A stretch of 64,000 nucleotides of DNA, taken from assembly GCF_000346465.2 (NCBI RefSeq), contig NC_034011.1, positions 62,001-126,000 on the forward strand. Direction: 5' to 3'. Below are positions 53,502-64,000 of this stretch, in pieces. Made by a program: the position numbers and the translations under genes. The stretch is from Prunus persica (lineage: Eukaryota; Streptophyta; Magnoliopsida; Rosales; Rosaceae). How positions within the stretch are numbered: the first letter of the stretch is position 1; each line of letters opens with the position of its first letter. The notes beneath the pieces were generated by a model that was not told where the DNA came from, did no database searches, and was given only the letters and a program-made list of their open reading frames with translations.

Positions 53502-54788
53502 GCTTCTTTCCTCAAAATTTGGTTGCAAATGTTAAGACTCCCATGTTTCTTCTGAATGCAGCCTATGATGCATGGCAGGTCATCTTCTTTTTATCTTTTT
53601 ATTATATAGACAATTTATAGTTTGTACCGTATTGTACTGGAGGGTCTGTAGGTATTGGTTGAAATTATTTACCTATACCTCCTCCAACAGTCTTGTCTTC
53701 ATGGTGCAACTACTCGATTGTCAAGCCAGTGCATTGTTTATGCTTTTTTCCTAAATGCTCTACTTCTAAGAGGCATAGTAAAAAGCTGTAGTTTTTCATA
53801 ATAGGCAGCCAATGAGCCTACCATATGACTGATAGGACAGAAATCAGTATTCAGTTTTTATCTGTTTGGCAAGGATTTTGGCTTTTGTACTGGTATTTCA
53901 TGGCCCTGATATAATTTTGCTGAAGTCTTTTTTATTTATTTTCTTCAGGTTCAAGCTAGTTTAGCCCCTCCATCTGCAGATCCTCGTGGCTTATGGGGTG
54001 CATGCAAATCAAACCATGCACTTTGTAATTCATCCCAAATCCAGTTTTTCCAAGGTAATTCTCGTTTTTTAGCTCTTTTCTTGATTTTATTTAATTATTG
54101 TGCCAGTGTAATCTTAACATATACAGACACAAGCACACACTTACAGAATTCCTTCTTAATGCTGTTCTCCTTTCCCTCAAATGAAGCAGACTTCAGGAAT
54201 CAAATGCTCAATGCTGTTAGAGATTTCTCAGTGTCCACTAAAAATGGTTTATTCATCAATTCCTGCTTTGCTCACTGCCAATCTGAGAGACAAGATACAT
54301 GGTTTGCTGATGATTCTCCTGTTCTTGGAAACAGGGTATGCCCCCATTTAAATATCTATTACTTTTTCAAATGGTTGTGGAAGTTATAGTAAGAGTTTAA
54401 CATGGGAGGGTGGTTGTTTTATGAATTGACATCTGGGGAAGCCTTGAACTCATGCATATGTGTCTTTAATTGTCTATTTGATTTAGTTAAGTGAGAATGG
54501 CAGAAGCATTCTGTTTATAACATATGATAGGCAGTGAATTGTAGCACAGAAATCTCATTAAATGATTAAATGTAGCACCGAAATCTCAAGTTACGCATAG
54601 TTTGGCTTCAGTAAAGTCATTTATAATGAAATGGCGTTAGATTTGAAAGGCATCAGTTAAGTCACATTTTTATTTTGCAGGCAATTGCATTGTCTGTTGG
54701 AGACTGGTACTTTGATCGACTGCCGGTTAAAGCTATTGACTGTGCATACCCCTGTGATAACACCTGCCACAATCTAATGTTCAAGTGA
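51242..54788 (+). CDS. Pectin acetylesterase (CE13), secreted
   Basis: Twelve exons (51242-51485, 51648-51730, 51826-51955, 52123-52196, 52482-52568, 52647-52771, 52863-52923, 53353-53406, 53501-53578, 53949-54054, 54190-54335, 54681-54788) give 431 residues. It removes acetyl groups from pectin in the cell wall. A signal peptide is followed by an acidic stretch; the mature domain opens [20 protein letters not shown], then LIQLEGGGWCN (oxyanion-hole region), [10 protein letters not shown], the nucleophile motif SGCSAGG (Ser213), AAYDAWQ (Asp309) and SCFAHCQ (His376), the Notum/PAE catalytic triad. Many Cys match the family disulfides. The ATG at 51242 starts the signal peptide. Two splice sites sit on CT microsatellites: the intron 1 donor (GCTG|GTCTCT) and the exon 9 acceptor (CTCTCTCAG|TGC). 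The neighbour downstream is convergent. Confidence 0.94.
51487..51534 (+). repeat. CT microsatellite starting inside the intron 1 donor of the PAE gene
   Basis: The run begins at the second base of the intron, so the donor hexamer GTCTCT is itself part of the repeat. The frame demands this junction: G|TC encodes the Val of KGAVCLDG. Confidence 0.95.
53464..53498 (+). repeat. CT microsatellite forming the polypyrimidine tract of the PAE exon 9 acceptor
   Basis: The run ends directly in AG (53499-53500) and exon 9 starts at 53501. The normal mixed pyrimidine tract is completely replaced by repeat. Confidence 0.95.
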
Positions 54789-56663
54789 GTGAGAATTTAT
54801 CCTTTACTCCATTACCATTTCTGGAAATTGTAACAATTCATTCATTCAAATAAAATCTGTGCTTGTTTTATGCTAGTTTTTGTAATCGCTGGAGTCATCC
54901 TCATTTTTCTCTCACCTGAGAGATTCTGTTGTCTATCTCAAGATAACGTGAAACTTTTTCATGCTTTTAAAGTTAATGGTTCATAATTAGTAGCCTGCTT
55001 ATGACTGTGAGCTGATACTTGTAGTGGATTCTATTTCTTTCTCTTCATAAAGTCAATAGGACCACAAATCACTGACTTTCTAGTGACCAAGAGCTTCTTG
55101 TGGTGAGGCACTGCCCATTGAAACTGAAGAGCTTTGAACAGGTGCCTATTTCCTTGGTAGACATTCTTAATCTCAGAATACCCCAGTGGGAGGTTTCCCA
55201 ACTTAATTTCTAGGTTCTTTACCACGGGGATTCTATTAATGACCATTTAGCTTCTAAGCGGGCATATGCTAATCCTATAATAATTACTATTGAAATTTAG
55301 GTAGGGGAAACATAATCACAAGGATATTTATGTTCTGCTTTAGCCTTGAAAATCTTTGGTTTGTCGTGTAAGAGCTCAAAAGGAAGTGCTAGCTAAGCCT
55401 CTGGTGTCACTCCTGTATCTTGGGAGATCTGGAATGTCCGTCCTTGGGTTGGGAAAGTGTTGGTTTCAATAAATGTATCTTTGTGTGTTAATTCGGTTTA
55501 CAAGCTTTCACCTTGTTAGTAACCAAGGAGTAAATTCAGCATTCAAATTAGCAGATGCCTTTCAATTTCTCAGCTTTCTATACCCTTTCCCAATACCTTC
55601 CATCCATTTCAATTGTGAGGGACTGAAATGACTGTTATACTCTGCAGCGAAGATTTATCTTCCAGTTCCATGACATATTCTCAATCCACAAGGTTGTCTT
55701 TTACTGTGCTAAATCTGCCAAGTGCCTTGATGGTGCCCATAATATGTTCCAGATGCATCATGTGGTTTCATTCTGTCAAGTGAGAACAGATGGTATCTCT
55801 GTCTCTCTTTGTGCAGAGATTTTGGAATTTTTTCCCTTCCAGATCGTGGATAGGATTTAATTTACTAGTTCACTGGTATAAATCCTCCAGCATGTATGTT
55901 AGGCCTGACTACGGCCATTAACAGTTAACACAGATTACTTATGAGTTTTGAGAGAAAAAGTAAGGCTAAAAACAGTGCGTTGGTTTACTGTCCTGCTCCT
56001 ACAGGGTTTCATCCAAGTAAAGTATGACATTCTTTCTTCCTTTGTCTCGCTTTAGTATCTTGTTAGAGAGCTTCCGATCAATTTGGGCAGTCCGTATGGG
56101 ACAACATAGGACTAAGTAGAATACATAAACTTTTGAGATATGTGTTGTAACTAATACAATGTCAATAAAAAGGTTTTGATATATGTTTTATAACCAATAC
56201 AATATCAACCCCCATACTATTATACTCAAACAAACCAATATCCAATGGGGAAGCATCTCACAAACTCGATATATGAAATGGAAACTTCAAAATCTATACA
56301 CATAATCCACATAATGAAGTGTGATTGTAAGTCTATCAACATGAAAAAAATAATCGGTTATGTTATATTTACAATGCGGAGAAGCTGCGGAGGTACGGGG
56401 AAATATAGTCAACTCAATAGAGATAAAGGATCGTCAACCAGAAATACGAACTCTCCTAGGGAAAAAGTAAATGGCAAAATCTACCCAAAAGCCAGACAGA
56501 AGAAAGAAAAATGTGCTTAGTAGTAGTGGAAACGAAAATGCAAATGCTACTATACTCTGTTCAGTCTCCACACTTGGAACTCTCCCCGACCCCCCGATGC
56601 GCGTGTCAGAAGTAAATAAAAAACCCAAATGCAGAGAGAATAGAATAGATGGTCTTTTGTGAA
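54789..56663. other. Intergenic DNA between convergent PAE and DUF1685 genes
   Basis: 1.9 kb with no credible gene. The 71-codon minus-strand frame at 55031-55246 has no similarity that I recognise and no splice context. 3' UTRs of both neighbours must lie at the edges. Confidence 0.5.
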
Positions 56664-57759
56664 TTAGTCGGCTCCGCTGCCTTGTCTTGATGTGGATGCC
56701 AGTGCCACTGCCTGCGCCCAGACCTTGAGGCGAGCCTTGACATCCCGTGGGTCGTCACCTGAAGCAGAGATATTTAGTACTCAAATTAGATGATGAAGGT
56801 AAAAAAAGATGGAAGGCAGGCAGCTTAGGCATACCAGGGCTTGAGATGCGCCAGTTAGCGATGGGGGAATTGCCACCGCTACTGCAGGTAGTGTTGGTAT
56901 CGAGAGTGAGAGTTGGGGTTGGGGTGGAGAGAGAAAGACGAGAGGGCATCTCCTGCAGCATGTGCTGGTGTTCCAACTCAAATCCAAGATCTCTGCAAGC
57001 CTTGACTTCCTCCAAGTCCATGCACAGGGACCTCCTCCCTCCTTTGGGCCTTGTTATCACCACCACCCCTGTACCAGAGCCACCCTCACTCTCCCCACTA
57101 AAGCTATGACAATGGTCAAGCTGATTACTACCCATCCTCGTCATCATCATATTCATGTTCTCCTTGTTGTCTGATGAGATTCTCCTCCTACTTCTCCTGC
57201 TCCTCTTCTTGGAATCGACGCTCATCAGCGTTTGAGCTTCGTTCTCGCTGGCATACTCTTTGACCAACATGGGATTGTCATGCTTATAATTGAACATTCC
57301 CGCTGGAGCACTAGCCTGAGTCCTTGGTCTTGGGGGTGTCGCTGGAAGCGAGTAACAGCAGCCGGGTTCCTTGTCAGAGTCGGAGGACAGCCCAGCTTCC
57401 AGTAGTACTTGTTTGGTTCGTTTATCATTGGATGACAATGTTTCCTCCTCGTCTACATCCCCGTCAAAGCTTTCCATGGACAAGAGTGACATGTACATAC
57501 TCATACCACTCTGTTCTTGGGCATCATGATCTTGATCTTGATGTAGGCCTTGGTAGAAGTAGTTACCATCAACATCATCATCAATTTCATCCTGATCAGG
57601 AGCACCATAGGTGGAACTCCTACTAGTACACATAGAAAGCCTGGACAAGTTGTGGAGATGGGGATGGTGATCATATCCATCATCCGTCGTATAATCGTCA
57701 TACTCGTCTTCCTGCATGGAGATGCAGGAGCGGATGGTCATACTTTCATCTGACGCCAT
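56664..57759 (-). CDS. DUF1685 family protein
   Basis: Two exons (56835-57759 and 56664-56758) give 339 residues. The conserved DUF1685 core is at the end: RRSLCMDLEEVKACRDLGFELE, then ISSPGDDPRDVKARLKVWAQAVALAS across the single intron. The rest is disordered and rich in Asp, Ser and Met, with an acidic N-terminal stretch (DEYDDYTTDDGYD) and a basic cluster KKRSRRSRRR that could be a nuclear localisation signal. The function of the family is unknown. In Arabidopsis, from memory, small proteins of this type lie beside PAE genes, which matches the neighbour here. Confidence 0.82.
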
Positions 57760-57775
57760 ATTAGTATGTTGTTTC

Positions 57776-57815
57776 TCCCTCTCTCTCCCTCTCTCTCCCC
57801 TCTCTTCCTCTCTCC
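57776..57815 (-). repeat. GA-rich repeat in the DUF1685 5' leader
   Basis: CTCTCTCCCTCTCTCTCCCC on the plus strand, so GA-rich on the coding strand, directly upstream of the start codon at 57759. Confidence 0.8.
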
Positions 57816-57940
57816 CTCAACAGACAGTTCGAAAGCAGTCAGGCCAATTGGCCAATTGGGTTATAATTTAAGTAATAACAAAGTTTTGTTGTTTTTGTTT
57901 TGGTTATCAGAAGAAGAGTAGAGTGAAGAAGAATGGTGGT

Positions 57941-57950
57941 TTTATTTATA
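57941..57950 (-). promoter_or_regulatory. TATA box of the DUF1685 gene
   Basis: On the coding strand GCCTATAAATAAAACC gives a good TATAAATA match ~185 bases upstream of the start codon, which would place the start site near 57915 and a ~155-base GA-rich leader. Confidence 0.6.
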
Positions 57951-57959
57951 GGCAACAGA

Positions 57960-60794
57960 GTGCAAAGATGAGTGTGTCGTTTGGGCTTTTGTGGATCATT
58001 CGTTTGCTCAAATTCATGATAAGGTAAAGGTAGTCGGATAGATTTATGATATGATATATATCCAATTCATCCATCTATCCATCTACCCTATTTATTTTCT
58101 CCCTCTTCTTTTATATATATCTTATCTCATGCTCAGTTAATTCCTATAATGCCCTCCCTCCTCATAAGATTCCAAGTCGACATGTCTTTGTGCCTAGTTA
58201 TGACTAGACACTAGTCAGTCAGGGAAGTTACAGTAATTTGAGTTGATTCCTGATAGTAATATGTTATGTGTCATCTACCATGTGTGTGGGGTTGTGCTGC
58301 TTTATACAAGTTTCGCCCACGGGTGGGTGTAAGATATTGAATATGACTTTTTCTTTCTCTTTGAAACTTCGCATTGGTTTCTTTTTTTCTTTTTTTTTTC
58401 TAACCGTAATATGTAATATATTCATTGGTTTAGGACACCTTGTTCACTTGACCTATTTTAAAAAATTTAAAAGATGCAAAAGCAAAATCCCCCACAAGAT
58501 TACAGATTATGGGAATTTGACCGATCCCAACACACGCGGAATTGCAGCAGCACATTTAGGTCGAAGGGTTTTAGCAAGGAAGGAGGGTACGTTGGTTGTT
58601 GTTGGCATTTGGGTAGATGATCATCTTCATCAGTGTTGGTCAAATGAATGCAAACCAAGATAATAAGTGCACTAATTCACTCACTCACTCGCTAGTACAA
58701 AGAAAGGGTTTAGGGCGTGGTTGGTTATATATCAACCACACCTTTCCTTTTGAATTTGTGATGGGAGGAGAATAGGATAGGACCACATCCACAGGCAGGC
58801 AATCAATGTAATGATGCAAAGCTTTCAATTCAATACCACGTTACTCACGTGTGCTTTTTCATATTATCAATTTCACTCTAAAACCCATCTTGCTTCTTGT
58901 ACAAGAATTGATCCAATTATCCACCCCCATTGTATTATTGTATTGTTGTATTGTTGTATTGTTGTTGGACGTGTGAATGATTTGCATTGTTTTTGCCCTT
59001 TTTTTCTTTTTTTGTTTCTTTAGGTGTAAAATTTGGATATCTTTTGAATTTTTTTGTAAAGTGAAAGTTTTTTGGGGTCTTCTTTTGATAACATATTTTA
59101 TTGTGGGGATATATGCATAATGGATTCCTACTACTGCAGTGCAAACCTATGATGTAATGCAAACCGCGTTTAACAAGGACGAGAGACAGGTGTCCGCGTT
59201 TTCATTCCAAAAAAGCTTTTCCTAATAATCACTTTCCTGCAAGGAGTCAAACTATGAAAAGCATTTTATGAGTTATGGCCCCATCACCCAAGGCCCATCG
59301 GATGATGGGTGGGAATGGACACCAGTCTTAGCCAGATGGCACTCATCCCAGAACCCAACACAACACTTGTGCTGTGCTGAGGCTGACCCCAACCTCAAAC
59401 GGTCAAATTTCCTCATCCCTACCTATAGCTACTATGTGCTCACAACTTCCCAACGACGATTCTACTTTCACACCTACTGCTTTTCCTCCTCATTAACATT
59501 AGATTATCATTTCTTTTGCCAACCCTGGGAATTGGGAATGCATTCTATCTTAAGCTTAACATTAATTGTTAATTAACTATTTAATCAATCAATTAAATCC
59601 GACCAAATTTGTTTTTATTAATCAATACACTTCTAGTTTAACTGCCGTTCACCGACCGTTGATCCCTTCCCTTCATTTGACCGATCACCTTTCTGTTTGT
59701 GAAGCCACCTCTGGCAAACGACAGCTGCTCTGTTGTGTCAGTGTGGCCATTCTGATGCCCAATCGGCTTTCTTACACGTGTCTGATCAAGGTCTCCGATG
59801 GCCCATTGCCCATGATATCATGATATGATATGATATGATAATAACAAGGCTCCAAACACGACGTGAGTTGATGAGGCCCTCACAGAGTTCGTGGCGATTG
59901 GATGGCTCGCACCTTCTTCAACAATGGAGCCAATGGCCATCTATAATAATCTACTGGGCCCCCATTTTATTGCCATAGATTCAATTCAACCGGATGAGTC
60001 ATTCTATTGTAAGTGTGTTATATATCGTATATATCGTTTTTAGATGAGATTTTATTTTTTAATCGTTTAATTGAGCTATTTAATTTGATCAAATGATTAA
60101 GAGATAAGATCTGATCTAAATGCCATATATATGGTCCTTACTATAGAATTCTTGTGGATTGCAACCTCAAATGGGAGAAATGCTTTTCATGAAACAGGAA
60201 TAGAACTATTTTGTTATCTCTGACCAATCATAGTATGTCATACGTGATAATTTTTTCACGTGGTAGTCTGTAATTGGCCAGAAATAGCAAAACAATATTA
60301 TTCCTGTTTCATACAAGTTTTCCTGCTCAAATGTGCTCACTTTTTTATTATAGAAAATAATTTGTTTATTCAATTTTGATGACATGTGTCTGTGTTTTCG
60401 TCGTTTATAATATGATACAAGCTCTTGAAGTCAACATTTTGTCACTTTCGTTTTGAGGCCAAAGACTCAATCTCAAATGCCAAAAGAGACTATTGATGAT
60501 TCGAATGAAATTTCTGGTAGTTCGAGAAGAGAGAGAGAAAAAAAAATCACTGTTCATGCGTTGTGACGTGCAAGCTATATTAGAAAACCTTTATCCAATC
60601 AAAGCTAGGCATATCATGGTTTTTGTTCAACATTTGCATTTAGAAACCATGTAGCAGCCTCCAAAACCCTAGAGGAGCCGGATAGAGAGCCTTCTTAGAG
60701 AGAGAGCGAAAAGAAAAAGGGGCCAAAAAAACAAACGATGAAGAAAAGAGGATCAAAGATGAGCCAATTTACCGGCTGACACGACAATACTCTT
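57960..60794. other. Intergenic DNA upstream of DUF1685
   Basis: No gene recognised. Simple repeats occur at 58925-58965 (TTGTA units) and 59812-59845 (ATGAT units). Positions 60120-60165 (GCCATATATATGGTCC, CTATAGAATTC) resemble one end of the MITE at 41176. A GA/AG stretch is seen near 60695-60715. Confidence 0.45.
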
Positions 60795-61116
60795 GGGCTT
60801 ATTTGATAAGGAGGACCGGACTAGACTAACAAAATGTCTACATTTTCTGCATATTCAAGGCTTAATATGGATATGTTGCCTAACTTGAAGAAAGAATGAG
60901 GACTATCAATAAGAGGTTGATGACTAAAACTTATCCCTCATAATCCCACTGTTTTCAAAAGGATTAAGGGATAAATTTTAATCATCAACCTCTTATGAAT
61001 AGTCTTTCATCCTCCAAGTTAGACAACAATAACCATATTATACCTTGATTACACATGAAATGTAAGCATTTTGCTAGTCTAGTCTAGTCCAGACCTCCTC
61101 CCTAACAAACGAGGTT
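60795..61116. mobile_element. Palindromic hAT-like MITE, ~320 bp
   Basis: The left half (GGCTTATTTGATAAGGAGGA, ACTAGACTA, AATGTCTACATTT) is the inverted image of the right half (complement: CTCGTTTGTTAGGGAGGAGG, ACTAGACTA, AATGCTTACATTT). The arms ATAAGAGGTTGATGA and TCATCAACCTCTTAT are exact complements, so nearly the whole element can fold into one hairpin. The end phrase is related to the GCTCGTTTGG ends at 25883. Confidence 0.8.
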
Positions 61117-61632
61117 GAAGTGTCTTCCTACCAAGGCCCTATGACTAAGTCAAAACGATTATGTTGTATTGGCAGGATTGGACCATGCGTACGACCAATT
61201 GTTCAATTTCATGTCAACAATTTACTCTTAAGTTATTAAACCGAAGACGAAAATACAAATACAAAGGCATATAAGGAGGGGATCCACTCAAACCCAAACA
61301 GGAAGGGACAATAGAATCCGATGTGAAGTTTTATGTGCCATATTGAGCACTAGTTAAGGGGAAAATGCCACTCTTCCCTGGTCTGAAGTCGTCCATTTAC
61401 AAAATTGACTCGGTCATTCATAGGGTTAATTTTGATGTCTTTGAAAATGGCTATTGCAATGCAAGGTTTTTTGTTCAGTTACAAGGGTTTTACTTATGCA
61501 GAAAACTATACAAGGAACTCGTTTTTTTACTTATACAGAAGAGAAAACTATACAATGAACTAGTTTAGTGATTTGACTATACTCACCACTTGAGCAAAAT
61601 CATCACAATATGATTCTGGGATCTGGGAAATT
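61117..61632. other. 3' flank of the CHMP7-like gene
   Basis: No gene or repeat is evident except a duplicated 30-40-base phrase near 61490-61560 (AGAAAACTATACAA...GAACT). Confidence 0.5.
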
Positions 61633-64000
61633 TTAGGCTGTTTCAAGCACGGGAGTTTCTGTTTTGTTGTTTCTTATTGTTTCAACAGTGCCCTGAACTG
61701 CTGGTGTTCTTGCTAGAACATCATCCACAAGCTTGAGATTTGATAAGGAGTCTATCAATGATTCAGCGGATTTCGAAGCCTCTGTTTCTCCTGCACTGTT
61801 AACCTCAATATCCAGCTCTAATTTCTTGAACTCCTCTTCAATACCTTCTTCATCCTCATCAACTGTGTACAACGAAGTTGATTCTGCAAAATTCAAAGAC
61901 ATCAAATTGGATACGATAACAAAAAGCATTGCCTGCATGACAAATCCTGCACCACAACAACTCACACAGCTTAATTCAATTTAACTCAAGAATAGGAATT
62001 ACCTAAAGCATTTTCTATTTGCTTTTGTGTATCAATGCTCTCCTCAATTTCTTGTAAGCTATGTTGGACTTCTTCCACACTCATCTTATTTTCCTTTATT
62101 GCTTGAGCTCCAATTTGGATGGCTTCAGAAACCTGCCAACAAGCCAAATTGGATCAGCTTACTGAAGATTTCCACAGTTCAATTTTTTTTTTTCTTCATT
62201 TATTTAAAAGCTAATATAAAAGATTATCTTCACTCCTAAAATTACCTTCTTTGTGGATTCAGCACTTGCAATAACATCGAGGACTTCCTCCACTCTATTC
62301 AAGAGCGTTGCACAATTTTCTCTACTCTCATTGGCCAACTTTAACTGCCTTACATGCCTCAGCGCCACTTTCTTGTTTCCAGAATTCAAACAAGCTAATG
62401 CTGATTTTCTTGACCTGCACATGAAATATACTCAACCCCGACTCCCGAGGACATACACACTTGTTTGGAGACCTAGGCATCCCTTATCCACGTAAGAACA
62501 CAGCTCCAAATGAAGAAAGCATAGAAGACTATAACGTATCTTTCTAATGATTCTACTCCCAACATATCTGTGACCAACTAACTAATCCCTTCTGGTTGTC
62601 CATGGTTAACAGTGCCGGCCAAACCTTCAACCAGCCGGCACAAGCCAGATATCTCAAATAAGTCAAGCAATGACAACAATTAAATTTCATGATAACACAC
62701 CCTATCACAGTCATCATGGAACAGCAGAGTTCATCTCAGTAACCATTCACAAGGCCCAATTCCATATTAGTGCTCTGACCTACCATAGATGTCATTGTTT
62801 CCATTGATTGAAAATTGGGTGTGAGCAAGGTTGATTGGGATCTATGAAACTATGGTCTTTGATGCTCAAACAAGAAAGTAAGAAAGTGCAGCATGCATAT
62901 AAGGAAGTATTTAGAGTGAGAAATAGGTACGTTTGACAACGTTGGTCAATCACATTAAGTTGTTGTTGAAGCTTTTCTGTTGTCCAAATCAGGTGCAGAA
63001 CATCGCAATCTAGACTTGAAATACTAGGAACGGAAGATGCTGAGAGGGAAACTTTCACACCCTGAAAACGAAAAATGACCAAACAAAACAAATCTTAGAT
63101 TAACAGGGACACGTGGATACTGTAACTAGTACACTCAACATCTCAACTTATGTGATCATATGAAAAATGACTACAGAAGAATGATTCACGTAGTTTATTT
63201 GCAACTTTCTAGGCTGCTTTTCTATTAGAGCAGTTTATTTCATGAATTGTTACTTGTCCTTCTGGTTGGCAAATCATTCCATAAGTGTGGCAGGCAGTTG
63301 AAGGCTTCCCTCATTTGCAAAATTGAACAAAACAAATCGATTTTGTATGATTGTGACAGAAGCATAAGAGAAGTAGTACTACCTCTATGAAGTCTCCCTT
63401 GGAAAGTGAGAGATAGCGTGCCTTCCCTTGTGCTGACAAGTGAGACAAGAGTGCAGAAGCTTCATAGGCTCCTCCACATATGTCCTGGAACCTCTTCATG
63501 GTGACAATGCACGAAGATGTCCAATGACATTCAGATAAAAGTTTCACAACTTCAACAGCTTTATGCTACACATACGAAAAGAGCAAAACAAAATTAACCA
63601 AGAAGAATAAGCATGGGGCACACAGAAACTAAGATATTAGACTCCACATTTTATTTGGAAAATACATGCCACCTTCAAAAGTGAGGTAAGAATGAGACGA
63701 TCCTGGGACATAAGAAGTTGAGGAGTGGTGGTCCTGCTCCTCCTAATCATGGAGTTGGTAAGTCTTGTGAAAACCTGGGAGAGACGCCCTGCAGTGGGGT
63801 CCACAAGATCCACGCTGGGCAGCACAATCTCACCTTCATTGTACATTTCAAACTGAAATAAGAGAGAGAATGAATGAAGAAATTTATATTATTGACCAAA
63901 AAGAAAAAGAATGAAGGATGATGATGAAAAGAGGAAAAAAATATACCAAGACACGGTCGAGGGATAATGGGGTGAGGCCTCCTCGATTGAACCATTGGTT
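61633..64000 (-). CDS. CHMP7/SNF7-family ESCRT-III protein, 3' part (runs off the right edge)
   Basis: Seven exons are visible: 63947-64000 (partial), 63673-63852, 63383-63565, 62941-63061, 62246-62414, 62003-62132 and 61633-61883, all with consistent phase. The order is RGGLTPLSLDRVL, FEMYNEGEIVLP...RLILTSLL and CGGAYEASALLSHLSAQGKARYL (the winged-helix N-terminal part of CHMP7), then the SNF7 core: KLQQQLNVIDQRCQTSRKSALACLNSGNKKVALRHVRQL in two adjoining exons, RENCATLLNRVEEVLDVI, and SEAIQIGAQAIKENKMSVEEV. An acidic C-terminal region (VDEDEEGIEEEFKKLELDIEV) carries a probable VPS4-binding MIM helix. In animals CHMP7 recruits ESCRT-III to the reforming nuclear envelope; the plant role is less known. 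The start codon lies beyond the window. Confidence 0.9.

Noticed and set aside
55031..55246. 71-codon minus-strand frame
   Set aside because: No recognised similarity, isolated, and situated in a 3' flank.
1..64000. CRISPR arrays, bacterial operons, riboswitches or rRNA genes
   Set aside because: The window is plant nuclear DNA; the repeats present are transposons and microsatellites, none with CRISPR-like regular spacing.

Overview
The window is nuclear DNA of a flowering plant. Genes have many short exons with GT-AG introns, chloroplast and secretory targeting is evident, and plant-specific families (POLTERGEIST-type PP2C, germin-like protein, pectin acetylesterase, DUF1685) are present. 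Gene spacing, repeat style and protein similarity suggest a rosid, plausibly Rosaceae (Prunus-like), but the species cannot be fixed from sequence alone. I rebuilt ten host genes exon by exon: a C9orf78/HCA59-type spliceosome-associated protein (1395-3344, -), a germin-like protein (16561-17478, -), POL-type PP2C (18356-24588, -), a plastid START/cyclase-like protein (31684-32899, -), a plastid cyclophilin of the CYP20-3/ROC4 type (33405-35442, +), a HAD phosphatase of the SDT1/pyrimidine 5'-nucleotidase type (35883-37643, -), mitochondrial ABC1/COQ8 kinase (41747-48203, +), a pectin acetylesterase (51242-54788, +), a DUF1685 protein (56664-57759, -) and the 3' part of an ESCRT-III CHMP7/SNF7 protein (61633 to the right edge, -).

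Between the first two genes lie two nearly complete but decayed transposons. The first is a 5.54-kb Mutator-like element (3634-9174) with ~290-bp terminal inverted repeats and a 9-bp target duplication. It carries a broken transposase on the minus strand and, running convergently from the other terminal repeat, a GRF zinc finger / coiled coil / membrane-segment gene. The second is a Ty3/gypsy LTR element (9678-14863) with target duplication GACAT, a tRNA-Met-type primer site and broken gag-pol.

The 25.9-31.7 kb stretch is a repeat nest: a hAT-like inverted-repeat element filled with ~0.9 kb of TA/TG repeat, a short relative of the 3.6-kb MULE, a cluster of five small Helitron copies including a head-to-head pair, and two broken copies (in opposite orientations) of the 3' half of the HAD gene. 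Further MITEs, SINEs, a CACTA end and a LINE tail occur in intergenic DNA and introns.

The host genes are not an operon, but their order looks like an old linkage group. From memory of Arabidopsis, HCA59 and GLP neighbour each other on chromosome 1, the cyclase and ABC1 on chromosome 4, and cyclophilin, HAD, PAE and SNF7 on chromosome 3, with POL next to a PAE on chromosome 2. The cyclase and cyclophilin genes are divergent over a ~505-bp spacer and both products look plastid-targeted. CT microsatellites abut splice sites in two genes, which is the most unusual feature of the host genes.
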